64,000 nucleotides of DNA, from positions 682,001 to 746,000 of the forward strand of contig OZ253486.1 in NCBI GenBank assembly GCA_965261925.1. Reading direction: 5' to 3'. The stretch is from Bin87 sp965261925. Lineage in GTDB: Bacteria; Chloroflexota; Dehalococcoidia; Lucifugimonadales; UBA3495. Position 1 is the first letter of the stretch. Every line of letters begins with the position of its first letter. Both the position numbers and the translations under genes were made by a program. Under the pieces are notes generated by a model that saw only the letters and a program-made list of their open reading frames with translations, did not search any database and was not told the DNA's origin. Below are positions 59,709 through 64,000 of the stretch, piece after piece.

Positions 59709-61085
59709 TTGAGTATCTACTCGTCGGGCGGCCGGATGAACTACTTGCGGGAGCAGTACCACTACGCCTGGGTCGTGGTCGGGATGGGCACCATGCTCCG
59801 GCTCACCGCCAATTTCGTCAGCCAGGCCTTCGCCGTCATCCTCGTCGTCCTCCAGACCGACTTCGCCTGGGGCGTCACCGCCATCGTCCTTGCCCAGGTC
59901 TTTCGCAGCCTCGCCAGCGCCCTCCTTGCTCCGGTCTCCGGATGGGTCGGCGACCGCTACGGAGCGCGCAAGTCCCTGTTTGTTGCTGCCGCGCTCTACG
60001 TGGTCGGGATGCTGCTTCTCAGCACCGTGGAGCAGATCTGGCAGCTTTACATCTACTACAGCCTTTTGTTGGGATTGGCCCAAGCCCTCTTCACCGTCAA
60101 CATCCCCACTACGGTCGCCGCCTGGTTCCAGAAAAAGCTTGGCGTCGCCGTCGGCATCCAGCAGTCCATCGGAGGCATGGGAGCATCGGTCACCGCACCG
60201 GGCCTGGCGCTGCTGGTAGCCCTGACCGGATGGCAGGTCGGGTTCTGGATAATCGCCGCCGTGGGTGGAGTAATCCTGTTCTCCCTGTTGTTCTTCTTCC
60301 ACAGCGAACCCGCCGACCGCGGGATGAAGCCCCTGGGGGCCACCGACGACGACCCGGTGCCAGTACCCGTCAACGCCGCAACCGCCAAGTTGCGCAGCAA
60401 GGTCTTCCTGCAGCATGCCCGCCGGACCCGGGCTTTCTGGAACCTCCCCTTCATCCACTTCCTCGGCTGCTTGGGCCACGCTGTCGTCATCTGGCACGTC
60501 GTGTTCTTCGCTACCGAGCAGGGATTGTCCCTCACGACCGCAGCCTGGATCGTCACCATCTACACCATGGCCAGCGTCAGCAGCCGCCTGTTCATTCCCA
60601 TCCTTGCGGACCTCTGGGGCGCCAAGGTAACGATGATCCTGCCCTACTTCCTGCAGGGCGTCACCGTCATAATGCTTTTCTGGGCCCAGAGCGCATGGGA
60701 GTTCTACCTCTTCGCGGTCCTCTTCGGCATCGGATTCGGCGGGGAAATGTCCGCCTTCCTCATCGCCAACCGCCAGTACTATGGCATGGGTCCGGTTCGG
60801 TCCATTTTTGGATTCCAGCACCTCGGCTCCGGCTTGGGCATGGCCCTCGGAGGACTGGTTGGCGGGTTGGTCTACGACTTCCGCAGTGGCGAAGCTCCGG
60901 TGCGGTACCTTGGCTTCATCGACATCGGGGGAGGCTCCTACGACCTCGCGTGGACCATTTCGATTGCCGCAAGTCTCGTCGGTGTCGTCTTCATCCTGTT
61001 GCTGGAATCATCCTCCCGCATCCTCATCCCCAACTGGGAAGATTCCCTGCCCCGGGAGGGACAAACCTCGCCCGCGGCTTCGTGA
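59709..61085 (+). CDS. MFS transporter
   Basis: A 458-residue major facilitator carrier with 12 predicted helices. TTG 59709 is preceded by GGAGAGTG; ATG 59736 (MNYLREQYHYAW) is the alternative. The inter-helix motif A appears as GWVGDRYGARKSL after helix 2, and the two halves are joined by a hydrophilic loop (DRGMKPLGATDDD). Monocarboxylate or oxalate-formate-type carriers have this layout, so an organic acid substrate is plausible but unproved. A second MFS gene converges on it at 61211. Confidence 0.85.
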   Translation: MSIYSSGGRMNYLREQYHYAWVVVGMGTMLRLTANFVSQAFAVILVVLQTDFAWGVTAIVLAQVFRSLASALLAPVSGWVGDRYGARKSLFVAAALYVVGMLLLSTVEQIWQLYIYYSLLLGLAQALFTVNIPTTVAAWFQKKLGVAVGIQQSIGGMGASVTAPGLALLVALTGWQVGFWIIAAVGGVILFSLLFFFHSEPADRGMKPLGATDDDPVPVPVNAATAKLRSKVFLQHARRTRAFWNLPFIHFLGCLGHAVVIWHVVFFATEQGLSLTTAAWIVTIYTMASVSSRLFIPILADLWGAKVTMILPYFLQGVTVIMLFWAQSAWEFYLFAVLFGIGFGGEMSAFLIANRQYYGMGPVRSIFGFQHLGSGLGMALGGLVGGLVYDFRSGEAPVRYLGFIDIGGGSYDLAWTISIAASLVGVVFILLLESSSRILIPNWEDSLPREGQTSPAAS

Positions 61086-61210
61086 CGCGGCTTCGTGATC
61101 GGTGGTTTGGGCGACAGAAGCCGGCCCAAGTTGCCGGGGTTTATTCGGGGACAGCAGTGCGGTAGCTCGGGGTATGGTCAACCTCCCGGGATGGGAGATT
61201 GCCGGTCGGA

Positions 61211-62548
61211 TTAATCCGAAACGCCCGCCGGTTCCCTCGCAGTCTCCGGGGTTGGAGCCGGTGGCGGTTTGGCCGCCAGCGCCATGATTCCCGCCAGGAA
61301 CACTGCGACGGCGAAAAACGTAAACGGGATCCGGTAGCTGTCGAAATAGTCGAACATGAACCCGGCGATTACCGGCCCCAGGGCCTGTCCGCCCACCTGC
61401 ACCGACATCGTCAGCCCCCGGATTGTCCCCAGGTTCTGCCGCCCGTAGTAGTCCGCCCACACCAGCCGTGTCAGCAGGTGCAGGCCGCCCACGCCGAACC
61501 CGACCCCCGCTGCCGAGATTATCTCCGGCAGCAGCCAGTCGCTCATCACCGTCCCCGTCGCGGCCAGCGCCACCACGAACGCCGCTCCCATCATCAGGAA
61601 TCGGATGGGCATCCGCCGCGCCAGGGCCGCCCAGAAGAGGCTCGCGGGCATTTGGGCCAGGGCGAACGTGCTCGCGCTCATCGCGGCGAAACGCGGGTCA
61701 ACTCCCTGGCTGATGTAGTGGGAGACCTGGTGCAGGCTCACCCCCGCCTGGACCATCATACCGGCGCCGGAAAAGACCGCCAGGATCCAGAACGCCCGCG
61801 TTCGCAGTGCCTGCCGCACTGTGAAGTTGGTCTCGGCGAAGCTGCTGGCGTTGCCGGAACCTTCGGCCGCCGCGGAATCCTGGTTGGCCGAGTCTTCCCG
61901 TGCCGGTACCGGGTCAGGTTCCAGCCCCATATCCTCCGGCCGCCGTGCCACCAGCAACAGGGATGGAACAACCCCCAAGGCAAGGGTCAGAATACCCAGG
62001 GTCACCCACGCCGTCCGCCAGTCATACCCCGTTATGATCAGCTGCATCGCCCAGGGGACGATGGCCAGGCCGGCCCCCTTGGCTATGGCGTCCACGGCCA
62101 GCCCCATCGGACGCCGCCGGACGAACCAGTTGCTGATGGCGGTGGGCAGCCCCAACTCCATCGGCCCGGAGAAGATCATCCTCCCCGGAACGTACAGGAA
62201 ATAGAAGGCCAGCGGATGGGTGACGAAGGCCAACCCAATGGCCAGCGCACCCGTGGCCAATGAACCCGCCCCGAGGATTACTCCGGCGCCGTACTTGTCC
62301 AGCCATCTCCCCACGATGGGCGAAATGAAAACCGCGACCAGCCCTCCCAGGCTGACCGCACCGGAGAACATCCCCACCGACCAACCCATGGATTGGGTCA
62401 TCGGAACAACGAACACGGAAAGGGTCGCCACCGCCATCACGGTCCGGGTGGACAGGCTCAACGCCACCCCGTTCCCCGCGATTACCCAGCCGTAGTAGAA
62501 GGGCAGGGCGTGGGCCAGCCTCGTCCGCCAGGCGGTAACGTTGGTCAT
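61211..62548 (-). CDS. MFS transporter
   Basis: A 445-residue major facilitator carrier, 12 helices, starting at ATG 62548. The N-terminal YYGWVIAGNGVALSLSTRTV and motif A-like VGRWLDKYGAGVIL are typical. A charged central loop (GLEPDPVPAREDSANQDSA) joins the halves, and GFGVGGLHLLTRLVWADYYG is in the second half. It is only moderately similar in sequence to the 59709 carrier but has the same type of plan; both may move related organic acids. The genes converge with 125 bases between. Confidence 0.85.
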   Translation of the reverse strand: MTNVTAWRTRLAHALPFYYGWVIAGNGVALSLSTRTVMAVATLSVFVVPMTQSMGWSVGMFSGAVSLGGLVAVFISPIVGRWLDKYGAGVILGAGSLATGALAIGLAFVTHPLAFYFLYVPGRMIFSGPMELGLPTAISNWFVRRRPMGLAVDAIAKGAGLAIVPWAMQLIITGYDWRTAWVTLGILTLALGVVPSLLLVARRPEDMGLEPDPVPAREDSANQDSAAAEGSGNASSFAETNFTVRQALRTRAFWILAVFSGAGMMVQAGVSLHQVSHYISQGVDPRFAAMSASTFALAQMPASLFWAALARRMPIRFLMMGAAFVVALAATGTVMSDWLLPEIISAAGVGFGVGGLHLLTRLVWADYYGRQNLGTIRGLTMSVQVGGQALGPVIAGFMFDYFDSYRIPFTFFAVAVFLAGIMALAAKPPPAPTPETAREPAGVSD

Positions 62549-62791
62549 TGCTCTACCCCGAAAGCCGGCCGTTGCATACCGGTCTACGCATGGCGGGGCC
62601 GGTCCCGCGCCAGGCGTCCCGGCTATTGATCAAAGGTCCGGCCGTTCCAGCTCGAGTCCTAACCGTGACCTGACCCCAGTGGTTGTACCACTTTCCGTGT
62701 TACTCCGACCAATGTCGGGACAGCACCCTCGGGCAGGTTGGTCTGCGACGCCGAAAGTGTTCGGAGTTGTCAGGTTTCCTTGTCTGGAACA
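62549..62791. other. Intergenic stretch, no gene seen
   Basis: Upstream region of the second MFS gene. I see no clear promoter or reading frame; the stretch leads into a repeat element at 62792. Confidence 0.35.
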
Positions 62792-62889
62792 CGTCGTTCC
62801 TGCGAAAGCAGGAACCCAGAGCTCCTGCGCCCTGAGAAACGTGAGAACAGCAAGGATTTGCTGGATACCGGCTTTCGACGGTATGACGG
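62792..62889. repeat. Inverted-repeat dispersed element (MITE-like)
   Basis: The left end CGTTCCTGCGAAAGCAGGAA and the right end, read in reverse, CATACCGTCGAAAGCCGGTA, are inverted versions of one sequence, each itself a small hairpin (TTCCTGC/GCAGGAA and TACCG/CGGTA). About 50 bases lie between. This type is widely seen as a dispersed repeat in bacteria. Confidence 0.55.
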
Positions 62890-62939
62890 TTTTGGTGTTG
62901 AGCTGCCACCTCGAATCTGAACAGTTACCCGGCGCCGAA

Positions 62940-63091
62940 GGCGAATAGCCCAGGGAACTGTGCGGTGTAGGTCTGCAGAGCATACAGGTGAGCCATGTTC
63001 TATCCAGCGGCCTGGCCCGAGCAACGGTCATGGCCGACGAAGCGTCGTACCATAGACCCATTCTGCTGCTCGATCCATGCCTGGCGCGAGC
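62940..63091 (-). pseudogene. Integrase-core IS transposase fragment
   Basis: On the minus strand: RQAWIEQQNGSMVRRFVGHD then RCSGQAAG, a stop, and MAHLYALQTYTAQF. This matches the C-terminal catalytic region (DQAWIEQKNGSVVRRFVGHD) of the remnant at 48401-49470, so a second copy of the same IS left a fragment here. It overlaps no other gene. Confidence 0.8.
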
Positions 63092-63185
63092 CACAACAAA
63101 TCGGCCGGCGCATGCGCGGGTATTTTACAAACGCGTGCCGTAATGATACGTTATGCCATGTTACCCCAACCTTGGCGGGACGGAA

Positions 63186-64000
63186 ATGCCCGAACCAGAA
63201 AATGCCCGGGACCGCGTCATAGTGCAGCGGATTCGCACCGGGGACACCTACGAGGCCATTGGCAATGATTGCGGCATCACCCGCCAACGGGTGCAGCAGA
63301 TCGCCGAGCGCTACGGCGTGAGGCCGCTGCGGGTGGACGAGAAGCCACTGGGTGAATCCGAACTCCTGGTGGCCCGGCTGCTGGAATCGGAACCGCGCCT
63401 CTCCTACCGGGAGGTGGCGGAGCACACCGGCCTGTCCCAGGGGCAGGTGCGCCGCGTTGCAGAGAAGGCCGGTGTGTCCTGGATGCGCTGGCCGGTGTAC
63501 CGGAGAGGCATTCAACCCTGGGACTACGACGGGGACGCCGACAGCGGGTGTTGGATCTGGCGGCACGGGAAGTCGGCCCAAGGGCACGGAAGGCTCAACG
63601 TGGGGAAAGGACGGTCGGAATACGCCCACCGCTTTGCCTACGAACAGCGGCACGGGCCCATTCCGCCCGGCGCGGCGATCATCCACCTCTGCGGCAACTA
63701 CTCCTGTGTCAACCCGGAACACCTGAGCGTGGATCACGCACTGGAAGGTGCGATGGCTGAGCGGCAGCAGGTTGATTTCGCGCTGGCCTGCGGCGTGGCC
63801 GATGTCGCCGGGGAATTCGAAGAGCATCTGGAACTGGACGTTGATGATGCCAACACGGCGGCTCAGGTCGGACAACCCACTGTAAGGGCGGGAACCTTCA
63901 AGCCAAACGGCCGGACCACAATGGCCCTGGTGTACGACTTCGACGGGACCCTGGCTCCCGGCAACATGCAGGAGAGGCAGTTCATCCCCGACATCGGGAT
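63186..64000 (+). CDS. HTH - HNH nuclease - HAD phosphatase chimera, partial
   Basis: An uninterrupted frame from ATG 63186 to the window edge (271 residues seen). Residues about 15-48 and 66-92 are helix-turn-helix segments (TYEAIGNDCGITRQRVQQIA; SYREVAEHTGLSQGQVRRVA). Then an HNH_3-type nuclease domain: GCWIWRHGKSAQGHGRLNVG, YAHRFAYEQRHGPIPPG and IIHLCGNYSCVNPEHLSV, with the His, Cys and Asn residues in order. A linker of about 60 residues (RQQVDFALACGVADVAGEF, RAGTFKPNGRTTM) follows, and the visible end reads ALVYDFDGTLAPGNMQERQF, which is motif I (DxDGT) of a HAD-family phosphatase. The join is in one frame. Possible roles are regulated DNA cleavage or a defence function; neither is shown. 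Confidence 0.7.
   Translation, partial: MPEPENARDRVIVQRIRTGDTYEAIGNDCGITRQRVQQIAERYGVRPLRVDEKPLGESELLVARLLESEPRLSYREVAEHTGLSQGQVRRVAEKAGVSWMRWPVYRRGIQPWDYDGDADSGCWIWRHGKSAQGHGRLNVGKGRSEYAHRFAYEQRHGPIPPGAAIIHLCGNYSCVNPEHLSVDHALEGAMAERQQVDFALACGVADVAGEFEEHLELDVDDANTAAQVGQPTVRAGTFKPNGRTTMALVYDFDGTLAPGNMQERQFIPDIG

Noticed and set aside
59541..60821. Long minus-strand frame opposite the first MFS gene
   Set aside because: Acidic, low-complexity translation typical of a GC-rich antisense frame; the plus-strand carrier explains the region.
61199..62263. Long plus-strand frame (354 codons) opposite the second MFS gene
   Set aside because: It is the shadow of a GC-rich gene: His/Pro/Arg/Gln-rich with no family resemblance, whereas the minus strand gives a clear 12-helix transporter.
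1..64000. tRNA, rRNA or riboswitch genes
   Set aside because: I looked for cloverleaf-type arms and conserved rRNA or riboswitch words and saw none that I could defend by eye.

Overview
This is a GC-rich (about 60 percent or more) bacterial chromosome segment. The gene content suggests a heterotrophic Chloroflexota, probably of the SAR202/Dehalococcoidia type. It has several Uma2-family proteins, an EHN-type epoxide hydrolase, a luciferase-like flavin monooxygenase, an acyl-CoA dehydrogenase, MaoC-type hydratases, MFS carriers, a YqeK-like HD phosphohydrolase and many insertion sequences. The taxonomy is inferred from gene families, not from a marker gene. I saw no rRNA, tRNA or CRISPR array.

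Layout. 0-8.9 kb is an IS-dense zone: a methyltransferase cut by the window edge, a decayed IS66 transposase, a complete IS1380 element, a DUF4238 gene, an IS701-like element lying between two truncated genes (a Cys-rich zinc-ribbon protein and a Uma2 protein), and an intact ISAs1 element with 19-bp inverted repeats and an 8-bp target duplication. 8.9-23.5 kb is mostly housekeeping and catabolic: acyl-CoA dehydrogenase, Nudix, HIT, retropepsin-like and YqeK-like genes, two tandem HicBA-like modules, a probable HesB-like (CC/Se-type) selenoprotein with an in-frame UGA and a SECIS-like hairpin, Uma2, a MoxR/ChlI-type ATPase, HemW, epoxide hydrolase, LLM oxidoreductase, GpsA and a frameshifted Fic gene. 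23.6-32.1 kb is a phage-capsid module on the minus strand (HK97 protease, major capsid, head-tail connector, tail and baseplate proteins). A plus-strand insert in it carries two membrane-anchored VWA-type proteins, a duplicated PaREP1/HEPN-like protein and a coiled-coil membrane protein. 32.2-37.8 kb holds a HicBA pair with a broken toxin, a retropepsin-like protein coupled to a DUF2806 protein, and an MmeI-like single-chain restriction-modification enzyme.

38-46 kb carries a MetE-like enzyme, a lipoprotein peptidase/NadB/TPR cluster, a VOC enzyme and an unusual acyltransferase-aminotransferase fusion. 46-55 kb is a second island: a HEPN gene pair, nested remnants of IS110, IS1380 and an integrase-type IS, an unrecognised two-gene unit ending in a clear terminator, another IS1380 remnant, and a complete IS21 element (istA, istB). 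55-62.5 kb returns to metabolism and transport: class III aminotransferase, MBL hydrolase, a paired MaoC-type hydratase and two MFS carriers. The window ends in an open reading frame joining helix-turn-helix segments, an HNH nuclease domain and the start of a HAD phosphatase.

The most notable points are the candidate selenoprotein at 13303-13632, the HTH-HNH-HAD chimera at the right edge, the capsid module with VWA cargo, and a dispersed palindromic repeat embedded in frame inside the restriction enzyme gene.
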